Assembly (NCBI RefSeq): GCF_035582795.1 | Contig: NC_134372.1 | Span: 34,714,316-34,778,315 of the forward strand | Reading direction: 5' to 3' | DNA from: Mycteria americana | Lineage: Eukaryota; Chordata; Aves; Ciconiiformes; Ciconiidae | DNA: 64,000 nt | In this document: piece after piece, positions 54,501 through 64,000 of the stretch | Numbering within the stretch: position 1 is the stretch's first letter | Layout of the letters: each line of letters begins with the position of its first letter | Translations under genes and position numbers: made by a program | The notes under the pieces: model-generated | The model's input: only the letters and a program-made list of their open reading frames with translations | Told to the model about the DNA's origin: nothing | Databases searched by the model: none

Positions 54501-57500
54501 ACTCGCATGCCACTCCACTCTCCATCTGCACACAGTCAACCTTGCCAAAAGAATGAAAGGATCCTATAAAATGCAATCAGAAAATTATAAGACTGAAGCA
54601 GAACTGAATTTCACAGAAGTGAATCATTTACCAGTGCAACCGAATTAATTGTTGTAGCAATTTTGGGGGGTTTTGGTTTCTTTGGGGTTTTTTGTTGTTT
54701 TTTTTTTTGTTTGTGGTTTTGAGTTTTGTTTGTTGTTGTTGGGGCTTTTTTGTTGTTGTTTTGGGGTTTTTTTTTAACAAAAGGTGCTTACTGCACTAGT
54801 AAATAATTTTATATGCCTCAAAGACAATGCAGCCTGACTGTTTTTAATATTCTATTTATGCCAGTAATAGGATAACATAATTAGGTAAACATTAAACATT
54901 CTTCTTTCTTGCCTGGTACATTATTCTCAACTGCATGCTTAAAGACATTACACTTTTTTAAAGCATATTTGTGTTTTTATATACACAAAGTTTTATATGA
55001 TCATTTTAAATTCTATAAAATTTTGAGATATCTATGTTCCATCTAGTTTTAAGAAACAGCTTTGGTTTATAAACTAAATGAAGGTAAACTGGGTTTCTCT
55101 AGTCAAGGGAAAGCACTGTGAATAATCACGCTTTCTCTCCCTCCACTATCCAATTGCAACACCACAGGTCAAAGGATAATAAGTGTTAGGTACCAAAAGG
55201 TTTTCTGAATAATAAATCTGTTTGTTTATACCCATGCGCGTGCACACACACACACACCACTTTTTAAAACTTTTTTGGAGTTTTTCCAAATAGAAGCAGT
55301 TAAAAAAAATACAAACCCAAAACAAACAGGAAGAGATTTTTCTTTCTTGAGGCACAAAAAAGCGGTTGTTATTAATAGATTGAAATATTTTTTTTCCCCT
55401 CAAACAACCCTGAAAATAGACTTCAAGTCAGTCATTTTAGATTCAAGTAGATTTGGGTATTTAATAACATATTTACACTTGTGGAAGATTCTCACAGATA
55501 CAACACCTTTCAGTAAGACTTAAGTGTTGTACACAATCAAGTTTCTTAACTTTTTAAAATAATCCATACACTAGGAAGGCTGAAGCACAATGTATCAAGA
55601 TCTGTGGTGAAGAAAAAGCAGAAAAAAAGCAAATATATTCAAGACAACTTATGACAAGTCAAGTGAGATCAATACCTAAGAGAAATACAATTTCAAGAGT
55701 ATAAAAATTAAGTGGCTTCTAAAGCAAGCAATAGGAGAAACATTCTAAAAGTGACAGAAAATCATTAATTTAATTTTTTTTAATGCACCCTGTCCAAAGT
55801 AAGCCTTGGGTCATGAGCTACCTTATAAAAAACTTAAATAGAAACCACAGCCCAACTGAAATGGAGCCAATGTTATGAAAAGGATGAAATGGTTCCCTAT
55901 GTAACCCAAGAGTTCTTCAAGAAACTCAAAGGTCAAAATTAAAGGAACTATTGTTGGAAATATGGAGCAGTTCTGCAAAATACTCTCCACAGAATTAGGG
56001 TTAACAGATGAGAAAAGCGCACCGTGGCTAGAAACATTCTGCTCTTCCTTTCGCTACCTGACAATTGACTATTCTCGCTCTTCCTCTCTCTCGTACTTTC
56101 TTCTTCTCATTTGTATTTTCAATCATCTCTAGACATGGTAAATCTAAACAACTAACTCCAATATAAATGTTTAATTGATGCACTAAATTTCAAATAAAAG
56201 CATGCTTAAATTTATTTATGTAATTTGATCAGGCATCACAAAACAGAAACTCAGACTATAAATTTTAGGGTAACAAATACCTAGGTATCAAGTAACTCTT
56301 CCCATGTGTAACAGTCTAAATCTTCATTTATTAGAGATGGACCAATACTATTAATCAAAGACTCTAGATCCCCCAAGCAAGTAAAGAATGCTAATGCAAA
56401 TGTCATATGTAGGATGACAAAGAACAATAACGTAGTATTTTACCTTGAAAATACACACATAGGTAGCCTGTTTTCATTTCTAAATGGTTACTATGAAACA
56501 CATCAACACAAGAGTCCTCAGTAAGACAGACCCTTGCAGATATTTACATATAAAACCACTACAATACATTAAAATTACAAGCATTTATCTGTCTGGACAT
56601 TAACCTTTGCCTTGTAACTTGTGAAACTGAATACTGCTGTTTGTGAACAGTAGCCACCAAATGCAATGTTACTCTTTATTTACATTATTTTAGCTAGGGC
56701 TAAAAGGAGGAAAAACAATATTCCACATTAGCATTTTTGATGATATAATGTAGCTTTGCTCCTTTTTTGATGCACTGTTTCTCTCCATGCCTTAAACCTA
56801 GAAAGAGAGTCAGCTACTTTCCATTCAAAACAGGACGTACAGATCAAGTTTCCTGGTTATCTTACTTGTGTAGTAACAATTTAAAAAAACCCTTAAAAGC
56901 TCATGACACAGAAGGTCTGTAATTTAGTAATCTTTTTGTTTATTTTTAAATCAATGAAAAGGTACCTCTAAAAAAACACTAGAGTTGTACAGCATGTCAT
57001 TAGGAGCTACATATCCTAGAAAATGCCAGACAGACAGCTGGGAAACCTAACCTTGTCAGCTCTCCTGATGTAAACCGGGAATGGGTATGAATCAGAACCC
57101 TTAAAGCAGGACTAGTATTATTGATAAAAACATGACCCACTTTCTTCATACTGTTCTAAAGACAAAAAAATTTAAATTGTTTTTAACTACAGTGGTTTTC
57201 AAACTGCAGAGGTAGGAAAAGATAACAAAGTGAATGCCATGAAAGAAACTAGTCCTGAACTTATTTGCACAAGGTCACAGCTTATTTTTTTGCAAGGACA
57301 GAGGATGCATCTACTCAAGTGCTTCACAAATGTATCTATGCTTTATACTTGTATAACAAAGCTATTCCTCTCACAGGTGAAACTGTTTGAGGTTTGTTTT
57401 TTTTCTAGTGCAACAAGGCCTGTGCTGGGAACTTCTGCTAGCATAGCTGTACTGGTGAGGAATCACACCTTTTCTCACACAGATGCACCTGAACAAGTCT

Positions 57501-60500
57501 TCTGCACAGGCAGAAGTAAGCCAGAAGCCTAAGCCAGAAGTAAACTATCCAAACTTCTAGAAACTGAAAAGTGATGGTAATATAAGAAAGAGCGCTTCAT
57601 ATGGAGGTCAGAGAAAGAAAAAAGAACTTCATGGTGATCTCACCAGCACCACTATAAATAAATGGTGCAATTACATCTTTCCTATTTAAAAATAGAAAAC
57701 CACACACACACATGCAACGGAGAAGATCATATACTTCCTGTATAAAACAAAATATCAGTACGGAAGAGATATTAAATGCAGTGAAGCTTCTTGGAAAAAA
57801 TTCTAAGTCGTCCTTCATGGTGGTTTGTATTTTTTTTTTTTTTTACTTTTTTTTTTTAATACAAGTTAACAACAAATATAAACCAGCAAACTTTTACATG
57901 TGGTATAGATGTGTGGTAAATTCGAACAACAGCAGGAGGATGTCTGATAAAGCAGTTCTGGTTTTGTACCAAGATGATTTCATTTTGGGAATGCAGAACA
58001 GTAGCAGCTACTCTTCACCCAATCAAAAAAAGGATTCACAAACTCCAGCCGCAGGCACATGATCCACGCTGAAATGGCAAAAACTGGGCGTTTCCAACTG
58101 CCCTAGTTACACATCACATGGAACAGCATGCTTACTGAAACACCACTCCCCACCCTGCTGGCCTCTAAAATATTTTATTTTGCTTGCTGAATCTATCAGT
58201 CTGCATCTTTCACTTACAACAGTAATAAGTGGCCAAAGTGAATGCTATTTCGGGCAACATTTGCTTGCAAGTAAAACTGAACCACAGGGTTTTTTTTAAT
58301 CTTCTAGTACATTTAGTACATTTTTTAAATGTTTAGTACATTAGTAGGTACATATACTATCATTCTTCTGCAATGTTAATGGAATCCTTAACTTAAGCCT
58401 TAAAGCCCAATAAGGAGCTTCTAGGAGAAAAAGAATGGCTCCTAACATGTAATATTAGAAAATCAGCCTAATTAACAGTAAAACTAGGGGAACAGCAGCC
58501 TATGTCTCCTCCACTTTTAGACCACCTCTGTAATTCCTCTCTCTTGACTGCCATCAGATGCACAATATGGATTAACTTGACTGGGAATAACTTGAAGGAT
58601 TTATTCACACAAAAGGACATTACAGAGAGAGGTCTACAGAAAAGCTGTAGTTTTAATTTGATTAAATCTTACTCTGAGAAGCAAAAAAGCAGAAAAAAAA
58701 TGAAGCAGAATTAAAAAACCAGCATGCAACAGTTGGTTTTGATTTTACCTACAAAAACTTGCAAAAGCAATCGGTTACATGGGACTCCTCATACTAACTG
58801 CTCTAAAATTTGTTTTTAAACTGTACACTTGTTTGTTGAAGGGTAACCACATGATACTCTTGCCAATTCTAGATAGTATTTTCCTTTGCTGATAAAAAAT
58901 AAACTGTCTTATCATCTTACTTCCCATCAGCTAATTTCAAGTAAATTTTTTTAATATGAAATTTATAATGGTTAGCTTTCTAACATGCATTAATAATTTA
59001 ATAATGCCCTCAAAAATACAATGACAGCCACAAACACCTGAATTTAAAAGTTTTTAAAAGCCTCATTATCACATAACTCCAGCTGTCTTTATTCTTTATT
59101 AGGTCTAAGCACAAGATAGAGCGCCAAACAAACAAAAAAAAAAAAAAAAAAAAAAAAAAAAGGAAAACAGTAAGGAATTACAGGCAATTGAGTAAGAGTT
59201 GATAAAAGTTTTATTCATAATGTCAATTTCACAGATGTGGTTTCCCTGTTACAAAGGCTCAAGTATTGCTCTGCCTTGGAAAAATTACTTATGTCTCTAA
59301 TGCTTAGTATTCAACAGCCTCTAGTGGTTTCTGTTCAAATAGCAACATGTTGAATCATATTTTAAATTGTTTTTAGGATCCATACCATAAGTAATCTGAA
59401 ACATCAGAATTCTTACTTATTAAACAGTGATTAACAACACAGTTTATGAATTACAGTAATAATACATAGTGAAGGAGGAGGATTGAGTTTTGCTTCTTTT
59501 TCCATTAATGTTTAAGTAAATTGGTAAAAAGCTATTACAAAGGTTTGCAAACAATCACATACATATGCACAGAGTGCTGCTATGCAATAAAAACCAACGT
59601 GTTAAAAGAAATGTATCTACAAAACCCCAGTGGCTGCTGGATACATTGACCAAAACTACACTAAGAAAAAACTTAAATGATTCTTTCAAGCTACAAACTC
59701 TAGGTAAGCATCAAACGCTCTGGAAAACAAAACTCCTGCAAATTTGCCACAAAAGAATGTGCACAGGAATAAACATGTGTTGCTCATTTTATCAAGGGTG
59801 CTAAACTAAAGGTTTATAAAATAACTCTGAATTTTCAAGTTGTCACCAAGTACAAAATCACTGGTTTGTCGCTTTTTCATCTCTCATGTTCTGGTCTAAG
59901 AGGTGCTTGACAGTATATTATACTCTAGATTCCTAGAAATACATTATATTCCAGATTCCTCAAAGTTTATGCATATGTTCAGCACAAGACTTCCCAGTGA
60001 GTCTCCCGCATTCCTTGCAGTTGAGACTGTGAGCTTCCACCACTCTAATGTATTCACACATGCAACTATCTTACACTCAGAAGTCTGATACCACAAAACA
60101 ACCTTTTTTTAGGGCATTTCTTGTAAGTGTCTATTAAAATTACATAGGGAAGTGATAAGAATATCAGGGTCCTTTTTACGCCTTGAAAACAAAAAGAAAT
60201 TACAGAATAACCTGGAATTGAAGCAAGAATGATGGTGTATTCTGATGACTGAAAGTAGCAGCATAGCCATTGGGCAAAATTAACTGCTACATGGCATCAA
60301 AGAAATAAGTGATAGCTTGAATTCATAATAATTTACCTACTGTTGTAAGGAAAAATTTTATTCCCTAACATGACTTAAAAACAAACAAACAACCAAACAA
60401 ACAAAAAACCCACATGGTTTTACAGATCTTTAGAACACTAACTAATTCATTATTCCAAATTTCCTACACTGCATGCAGTAAGCATAAAATATGTTTAACG

Positions 60501-63500
60501 GAACCAAAAATGCTGCAGTGATGTTTGGCAGTTACTTACCTACATTACCCATTCATTATGCTTCCAGTTGCAAGGAATGGGGAATGGACTAATATAAACA
60601 AATTATTTAAAAGCCTAAGAAGTAGATACATAGAGAGAAGCAAGATCAAAAAAAAAAAAAAAGTCCTAAGGAAAGTCACCCAAATCTCCTTTGAAATCTT
60701 CCAGCTTAGGTGTCCTTGTATAACCTTCCTTTTGAAATGGGAAAACAGTACAGTAACAAGCTTGAGATACTAAGTAACTCAGTTGCTATCCTCTAGCAAC
60801 TTTTCAGCATCACTCTCAGTTTTTCCTCCTGTTTTAGCAACAAATATGGTTGTAAGTAATGCATTGCTATTCATAGGCTATTTTGTATAGCTAAATCTTT
60901 ACATCCGTCTTAAAAGTAGAAAAGTCAGATCCAAACATTTAAGAGTTTCCGTTAGACTTTCTACTGAATTTTACATCAAAGTGCCAAAATGACTGAAGAT
61001 GAAATTCCATTCTCTGCTGTGACAATAAAGGGCAGCAGCAGAAGGAAAGAATAAAGGCTGTATCTCATAAACATCCATTTCCATGACTAAAATTCTCTCC
61101 TGAATAATACCATTGAATACCAAGAAAAATCAATGAATAACTACCATTGTTTGAAATAAGCCCAATTTCTCTGTATTAGCTAAACAATGAAAATAATCAA
61201 TACATTTTGTAACAAACAAAAGAAAAAATTGCAATTAGGAAAGGAAGAAGTAGTTACCTGTGGCCTCGAATATCAGACTGATCACAAACTCCTCCTAAAG
61301 CAATTCTGTGGAATTCTCGACCCAAAGTCTTTGCAATTGATCTTCCAACACTAGTTTTACCAACTCCTGGGGGCCCCACGAAACAAAGAATGGGTCCCTT
61401 GAGGTTGTTTTTAAGCTGCCGGACAGCTAAGTACTCCAAAACTCTCTTCTTCAACTTCTCCATAGCATAATGATCATTATCCAAAAGAATTCGAGCTGCA
61501 CGAATTTCAAGGCGATCTATCAATCATTGACAACAGAAAAGATATCAGCACATTTACCTTTAAAAATGGAAACAATTAATTCTATGATACAATAGAAACA
61601 AATACATTCTCAAACACGTTCATCAATGCAATCCCCCAACACACACACATTTCAGACAATGTTTTCCTAAAACAAAGGCATTATTATTCTCCATTAATAA
61701 GGAAATTAAACATAAGCTAGACAGATCATAGTACTGATAATGAAATTTAAAAAAACCCACCTATTCACTGTGTCAGAGACTGAAATCTGGCTCAAATGGA
61801 CTTAGTACCTACTCTAGAACAGCGATTCAATGATATGCAAATTTTTCAGCATTTGCTTTCTCACAGAAATAAGTCTGATCCTATAAGGTCTTCTCAAAAG
61901 ACAAATTCATCCCTATGTCTTCATCATCTACTTACGATAACAGTCTATAACTGTCTCACAAACAGAGCAAGATCCTATCAGCTTGAAGGGCAGGCTTTAC
62001 TTGCTATGCAACACAAAGTGATTTGGCACTGTAAAAAATACCCATGTGATACTAGGACTGGAAAAATTAGTTTGTTGCAATTGCCATTATTTGAGATAAA
62101 TGGTCAGGCCTCACCAGTGGACATTAACTAATGCTTTACACAGAGCAGGATTTTCTGGCACAAAGCAGCTGTCTTCTCCTTTGGTCTACAACATAAAGAG
62201 AGTAGGCAGGAAGCAGTGAAGTCTATCATCTCTGCACATACCCGTCCTTCAACTTCTATGCATTCCAGATGCAGAGCCCTCATACTCGTAAGTGTGCATA
62301 TTACACATACAGACAATTGTCATTAAATTCTCATCATCAACTGTGTAAATTTTTGTAATGAACCACTGAACAAAAAATTCACTAATGATCATAATTTTCT
62401 ATCAGATTTTCTATTTTCATATTCACGTATATTTTTATTCACTGTAGCTATGGAGTCCAAAGCATCACTCATATGAATGTGAAAAAAAAATTTGCAAGTT
62501 TGCTTAAAGTAAAAACTTCAAACTACATGTTTGAAAAAGCACGTATCATGATTTTACAAGATTAAAGAACAACTTTCACCAAAAAAAAATTCTGCTAGGA
62601 CATAAGTGTCAACAAATACTTTACTCATTTGGGGATTCTTTGAATAATACTGTAGAGATCTGCAAAGACCTGTAGGCAGATCTTTTTACAATTTAATGAT
62701 TTAAGAAAATATTTACAAGAAGATTTGTAAACAGCCAAGGCTCTAGTTCAAAACGGCCAAAATTCATCACCACGCATACTAAGAAGGCAAAAGATACACA
62801 GACTGGTGGTCCGGTATGTTAAATTTCTTTTTAAAATCAGATTGTTTTAAATGCCATTCAAAAGCCTCATTCTTCAGTAGCTGCTAGAAGGAATTAAAAT
62901 CCTTTTCTCCAGCAGTACACCTTCCAGAAAGTAATTTTGCCCACTTAACCTATTTATGTTAGTCAGTAGGAAAAGTCATGTTTGGTTTTCTAGTCTTTCC
63001 TCGCTTTCCATTTGTGCATGCTGTTCCCATATTAACAGTATCTCTCTCTACTGACAACTTCTGAAAACTATGGTACAAAGCTGACATGATACTCAGTTTT
63101 TCTATTGTACCTGAAGTTGTAATTATTAAAATTAACTTAGCGTTGTGCTTTTTCATCCTTTTGTTCCTTATCAAACTTGATTAACTTAAGACATACCAGA
63201 ACCTCCTTCAGGAAGGTTAATGCTACAGAAATGTACAAAAGCTTTTTTGTCTGACATATAAAAAGTAATTAGCTGCTCTTTTCTTCATTATTTTAGATAT
63301 GTGCCAGCACATATTGTAAGTAATAACACTTTCATTTTTCTGTGTAGATATTCCTAATACTGTTTAAATTCACATTCTTAGATGTACAACTGAGCTACAG
63401 AGGCTATTCAGTATACAGATCTTACTTTAAGCCAGGTAGATCGTAAGAATTCAGTAACATATTAGACATTTTTACGATCAAACAATGAGACAAACATTTG

Positions 63501-63687
63501 CAAGACAGAACTAAGTGCATAGTGTTTACGTGATGGCTACTTGTCCTAAAGTGTCTGTGCAAGAGACAATCAACAATAATAGAAGGGTTTACCTTTTGTA
63601 CTCTTATTCCATGGCAATTCCACCATCAGTTCCAAGTAATTTCTTGTCAAAGCATATTCTGGCATTGACTGAGGCATCTTCTTTAAC
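24351..63687 (-). CDS. LONP2: LONP2 peroxisomal Lon protease (last ten exons; 5' part outside window)
   Basis: LONP2 is the peroxisomal ATP-dependent Lon protease, which degrades damaged matrix proteins and assists processing of PTS-targeted beta-oxidation enzymes. Ten exons on the - strand join in frame: 63593-63687, 61258-61516, 53083-53224, 46911-47061, 46256-46382, 45058-45191, 35753-35895, 27978-28185, 26475-26665 and 24351-24572. They total 1672 bases, giving about 556 residues that align without gaps to human residues 297-852. Present are Walker A (GPPGVGKT), Walker B (FLLDEVDK), the Ser-Lys catalytic dyad and a C-terminal SKL peroxisomal signal. All junctions are GT-AG and phases agree. 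The human gene has 15 exons, so these are probably exons 6-15. The N-terminal substrate-binding region is off the right edge. Confidence 0.95.
24573..26474 (-). other. LONP2: LONP2 intron before the last exon; carries inverted exon-13 copy
   Basis: Bounded by donor CCA|GTAAGC and acceptor TTATTAG. A short AT dinucleotide run lies next to the acceptor (about 24589-24601). The intron's striking content is a 60-base reverse-oriented copy of the end of exon 13 (26193-26252). The rest is unremarkable AT-rich DNA. Confidence 0.9.
26193..26252 (+). repeat. Inverted partial copy of LONP2 exon 13 with its 5' splice site
   Basis: These 60 bases match the reverse complement of 27972-28031 at 56 positions. 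The source covers the last 54 bases of exon 13 plus the first six intron bases (GTAGGT). The four differences are all transitions: one changes Arg to His and three are synonymous. Similarity stops sharply on the left side; on the right it turns into a local foldback. Because the copy keeps an intron boundary it came from genomic DNA, not from a retrotransposed mRNA. It lies opposite in orientation to LONP2, on the far side of exon 14 from its source, so it is a fragment and not a usable LONP2 exon. Confidence 0.92.
26475..26665 (-). CDS. LONP2: LONP2 exon 14 (catalytic serine)
   Basis: Sixty-three codons plus two leading bases, ending LVLP before donor GTAAGC. It contains KDGPSAGVT, in which the Ser is the nucleophile of the Ser-Lys dyad (Ser743 in human numbering), and the MTGEITLRG motif of the Lon protease fold. 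Loss of this exon would shift the frame (191 bases) and remove the active site. It sits in the loop between the inverted exon 13 copy and exon 13. Confidence 0.95.
26666..27977 (-). other. LONP2: LONP2 intron 13
   Basis: Runs from donor AACG|GTAGGT to acceptor CCTTAAG. The donor lies inside the sequence that has an inverted copy downstream. The pyrimidine tract before the acceptor is adequate. No other element was recognised; short ORFs here have no recognisable homology. Confidence 0.85.
27978..28185 (-). CDS. LONP2: LONP2 exon 13 (start of protease domain)
   Basis: Begins GTG TCT GAA after acceptor CCTTCAG and ends AAC G before GTAGGT. It encodes the start of the Lon proteolytic domain, including [13 protein letters not shown] and the [17 protein letters not shown] stretch, almost identical to human. 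The last 54 coding bases and the splice donor have an inverted copy at 26193-26252. Confidence 0.95.
28186..35752 (-). other. LONP2: LONP2 intron 12
   Basis: About 7.6 kb between donor GAG|GTAACA and acceptor CCTTCAG. It contains an 18-bp near-perfect hairpin (29891-29930), a 19-base A run (30248-30266), and scattered T/G-rich low-complexity patches such as 31115-31160. No additional exon was found; ORFs here show no family resemblance. Confidence 0.85.
29891..29930. repeat. Near-perfect inverted repeat (18-bp arms, 4-base loop)
   Basis: The left arm 29891-29908 and right arm 29913-29930 are reverse complements except at one position, which is a G-U wobble in one RNA strand. The loop is ACTC. 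The flanks do not extend the stem, so the hairpin is much shorter than an animal microRNA precursor. It may be a short palindromic transposon relic or a neutral foldback. Confidence 0.85.
35753..35895 (-). CDS. LONP2: LONP2 exon 12 (linker from AAA+ to protease)
   Basis: Begins AT TGC AAA after TTCTCTCAG, completing an Asp codon from exon 11, and ends with GAG before GTAACA. It encodes the variable linker followed by the conserved [20 protein letters not shown] segment and PPMYEME. The variable start differs from human in sequence but not in length. Confidence 0.94.
36829..36931 (-). mobile_element. CR1 LINE, 5'-truncated 3' end
   Basis: The + strand reads two TCATAGAA units, then GGTTTGGTTTGGAAGGGACC, AAGATCATCTAGTCCAAC and GGGGACACCTTTCACTAGATCAGGTTGCT. 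This is the reverse complement of the 3' end of avian CR1 with its terminal 8-base repeat. The element is therefore on the - strand, with its 3' terminus at 36829 and severe 5' truncation, as is usual for CR1. About 100 bases remain, with no coding capacity. It is good evidence that the window is avian or another archosaur. Confidence 0.9.
39324..39425. repeat. A/C-rich low-complexity patch
   Basis: Interleaved CAAAA, CCACC and AACC units with an 8-base C run and a final A run. It is a simple repeat without coding potential. Confidence 0.7.
42606..42700. repeat. Imperfect direct repeats around TAATTTTAACA
   Basis: The core TAATTTTAACAGTGTA-like unit occurs three times (starting near 42621, 42637 and 42678). 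The wider unit TTGCAAGT.CAGT.CTAATTTT starts at 42606 and again at 42663, 57 bases apart, so a larger segment was duplicated and then diverged. No gene is affected. Confidence 0.75.
43566..43615. repeat. C11 tract facing a G16-C-G6 tract (foldback, G-quadruplex candidate)
   Basis: Eleven C (43566-43576) are followed after 16 bases by sixteen G (43593-43608), one C and six more G. The two tracts can pair as a hairpin, and the G tract alone can form a quadruplex. Runs like this are prone to sequencing and assembly error, so exact lengths are uncertain. Confidence 0.8.
45058..45191 (-). CDS. LONP2: LONP2 exon 11 (sensor-2 region of AAA+)
   Basis: Begins with A completing an Arg codon, then TAC ACC AGA; it ends GAA G before donor GTGTGT. 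It encodes the [17 protein letters not shown] helix, which carries the sensor-2 arginine of Lon, and a variable charged tail. The donor departs from the GTAAGT-like consensus used by most of this gene's other introns. Confidence 0.94.
45192..46255 (-). other. LONP2: LONP2 intron 10
   Basis: About 1.06 kb between donor ACCAG|GTAAAT and acceptor CTACGCTAG. The acceptor has a weak pyrimidine tract. I see no repeats or further exons. Confidence 0.85.
46256..46382 (-). CDS. LONP2: LONP2 exon 10 (AAA+ small domain)
   Basis: Begins GA TAC ACA, completing Gly from exon 9, and ends ACC AG. It encodes [18 protein letters not shown] and the following [12 protein letters not shown] segment of the ATPase alpha-helical subdomain, essentially identical to human. 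Confidence 0.95.
46383..46910 (-). other. LONP2: LONP2 intron 9 (short)
   Basis: A 528-base intron between donor CCAG|GTAACA and acceptor TTTGAAG. AT-rich, with nothing else recognised. Confidence 0.9.
46911..47061 (-). CDS. LONP2: LONP2 exon 9 (AAA+ sensor-1)
   Basis: Begins GTC TTG GAT CCA after acceptor GTTAAG and ends CCA G before GTAACA. It encodes [16 protein letters not shown] and [20 protein letters not shown], which include the sensor-1 Asn and the arginine-finger region of the ATPase. Confidence 0.95.
47062..53082 (-). other. LONP2: LONP2 intron 8
   Basis: About 6 kb from donor GAG|GTAAGA to acceptor TTGTTAAG. It contains a degenerate CR1 ORF2 fragment (about 47285-47705). The longest intronic frame (51842-52171, - strand, 109 residues) has no recognisable family and no supporting splice signals that I could confirm. 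No extra exon supported. Confidence 0.85.
47285..47705 (-). mobile_element. Degenerate CR1 LINE ORF2 fragment
   Basis: Read on the - strand, the sequence resembles the CR1 ORF2 region between endonuclease and reverse transcriptase. A lysine-rich frame like GNKKGFYKYISSKR is recognisable in DNA reading GATGTCATGGGCAATAAGAA. After it come a diverged DKxE...VFT stretch and a PRVLR motif (CR1 typically has HPRVLREL). Stops and frameshifts interrupt it. It is older than the 3'-end CR1 at 36829 and has the same orientation. Boundaries are approximate. Confidence 0.7.
53083..53224 (-). CDS. LONP2: LONP2 exon 8 (Walker B)
   Basis: Begins G CGC ACG TAT after acceptor TTTCACAG and ends GAG before GTAAGA. 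It encodes [16 protein letters not shown] and the Walker B motif [13 protein letters not shown], followed by GDPAAALLE. Identical or nearly so to human LONP2. Confidence 0.95.
54661..54776 (+). repeat. T/G-rich tract with several G runs
   Basis: TTTT and GTT units with G runs at 54665-54670, 54684-54687, 54741-54744 and 54763-54766. Simple-sequence DNA; a + strand G-quadruplex is possible but loop lengths are long. Confidence 0.75.
55237..55258. repeat. CA dinucleotide repeat
   Basis: Short GCGCGTG-CACACA microsatellite in LONP2 intron 7. Similar short CA tracts occur near 11,985, 57,705 and 61,642. Confidence 0.8.
59134..59161 (+). repeat. 28-base A run
   Basis: Uninterrupted A homopolymer preceded by CAAACAAAC. 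It could be the tail of an old retroposed sequence, but no target-site duplication or recognisable body was found upstream. Confidence 0.85.
61258..61516 (-). CDS. LONP2: LONP2 exon 7 (Walker A)
   Basis: Begins AT CGC CTT, completing an Asp codon from exon 6, and ends CAC AG before GTAACT. It encodes the start of the AAA+ module with Walker [21 protein letters not shown] (human position 375 onward) and [13 protein letters not shown]. The P-loop Lys and Thr are intact. Confidence 0.96.
61517..63592 (-). other. LONP2: LONP2 intron 6
   Basis: About 2.1 kb from donor ACAAAAG|GTAAAC to acceptor ATTGATAG, an acceptor with little pyrimidine tract. I see only short A runs and a CA tract near 61,642; no further exon. 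Confidence 0.85.
63593..63687 (-). CDS. LONP2: LONP2 exon 6 (helical region before the ATPase)
   Basis: Begins G TTA AAG AAG after acceptor TATTTCCAG and ends AAA G before GTAAAC. It encodes [20 protein letters not shown] and [11 protein letters not shown], the conserved helix bundle just before the AAA+ domain (from about human residue 297). No exon-length frame reveals it on its own strand because it is short; the match to human LONP2 is clear. Confidence 0.94.
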
Positions 63688-64000
63688 CTGGAAATACATG
63701 CACAGACTTCATAAGGCTAATCAGGAATTAACTGCGAAGTAAGACTCTCCTACGCCACAAGATAGATATTTAGCAAACCTGAGGTCATCAACATACCCTC
63801 TTACTTTCTGACAACCATAATATTAAAAAAGCAAGTAAATATTCCATCAATTAGACATCTTTGCATAATAATAGGTTATTTATAGGATATAAACAGAAAT
63901 GAAAAAAAGAGTCAGTTGCCTATGCATACCACTATACATGCATCCTCACTGAAGAAGAGGTTGTTAACCATCATATCACCATGGATAGCACAGTTATCCC
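63688..64000 (-). other. LONP2: LONP2 intron 5 (partial)
   Basis: Intronic DNA upstream of exon 6 up to the window edge. The preceding exon, expected to encode the acidic linker and KVCVKEIKR region, was not found here and must lie beyond 64,000. Confidence 0.75.

Larger units (their letters stand above)
53225..61257 (-). other. LONP2: LONP2 intron 7
   Basis: About 8 kb from donor CACAG|GTAACT to acceptor TTTCACAG. It contains a T/G-rich low-complexity tract (54661-54776), a CA repeat (about 55237-55258), paired T runs (about 57830-57860), a 28-base A run (59134-59161) and AAAC units near 60,380-60,405. No additional exon recognised. Confidence 0.85.

Noticed and set aside
54661-54776. TTTTGGGG-like repeats suggesting telomere-type DNA
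   Set aside because: Irregular T/G simple sequence; not the vertebrate TTAGGG repeat, and not in register for more than one unit.
63515-63742. 75-residue + strand ORF
   Set aside because: It is the antisense of LONP2 exon 6.
1-64000. Search for CRISPR arrays, tRNAs, rRNAs, prokaryotic operons or viral genes
   Set aside because: None seen. The sequence has vertebrate intron-exon structure throughout, and the ordered arrays and tRNA-like foldbacks needed were not found by eye.

Overview
The window is vertebrate nuclear DNA, most likely from a bird. Two highly conserved genes are recognisable from their protein sequence. They lie tail to tail, as they do in human (chromosome 16), mouse and chicken. 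A short LINE fragment ends in the 8-base CATAGAAT-type repeat of avian CR1. A second, older CR1 fragment carries pieces of the CR1 reverse-transcriptase ORF. The low density of interspersed repeats and moderate intron lengths also suit a bird. Nothing suggests bacterial, viral or plasmid DNA, and most of the window is intron or intergenic.

Layout. 1-about 280: a GC/CpG-rich start, probably a promoter or first exon of an unidentified transcript. About 280-14,080: AT-rich DNA with no supportable gene. About 14,085-14,930: the CpG-island promoter and first coding exon of SIAH1 (+ strand). 14,931-18,153: SIAH1 intron. 18,154-19,004: the large SIAH1 coding exon, followed by its 3' UTR. About 19,540-24,220: spacer between the two 3' ends. 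24,351-63,687: ten exons of LONP2 (- strand). They encode about 556 residues, roughly human residues 297-852, and the 5' third of the gene lies beyond the right edge. All splice junctions are GT-AG with matching phases, and no reading frame is broken.

Gene roles. SIAH1 is a RING E3 ubiquitin ligase of cytosol and nucleus. LONP2 is the peroxisomal Lon protease (AAA+ ATPase plus Ser-Lys protease, C-terminal SKL). They are neighbours without an evident functional link.

Most interesting observation. A 60-base inverted copy of the end of LONP2 exon 13, including its 5' splice site, lies in the next-to-last position of the gene, on the other side of exon 14. It matches 56 of 60 bases and all four differences are transitions. 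The LONP2 pre-mRNA could therefore fold into a long duplex that loops out exon 14 and buries the exon 13 splice donor. Also notable: the SIAH1 long-isoform N-terminal exon inside the CpG island, an overlapping upstream ORF before it, a near-perfect 18-bp hairpin in a LONP2 intron, a C11/G16 foldback, and an ancient MITE-like inverted repeat. I found no previously undescribed multi-gene system; this is mainly a conserved housekeeping locus.
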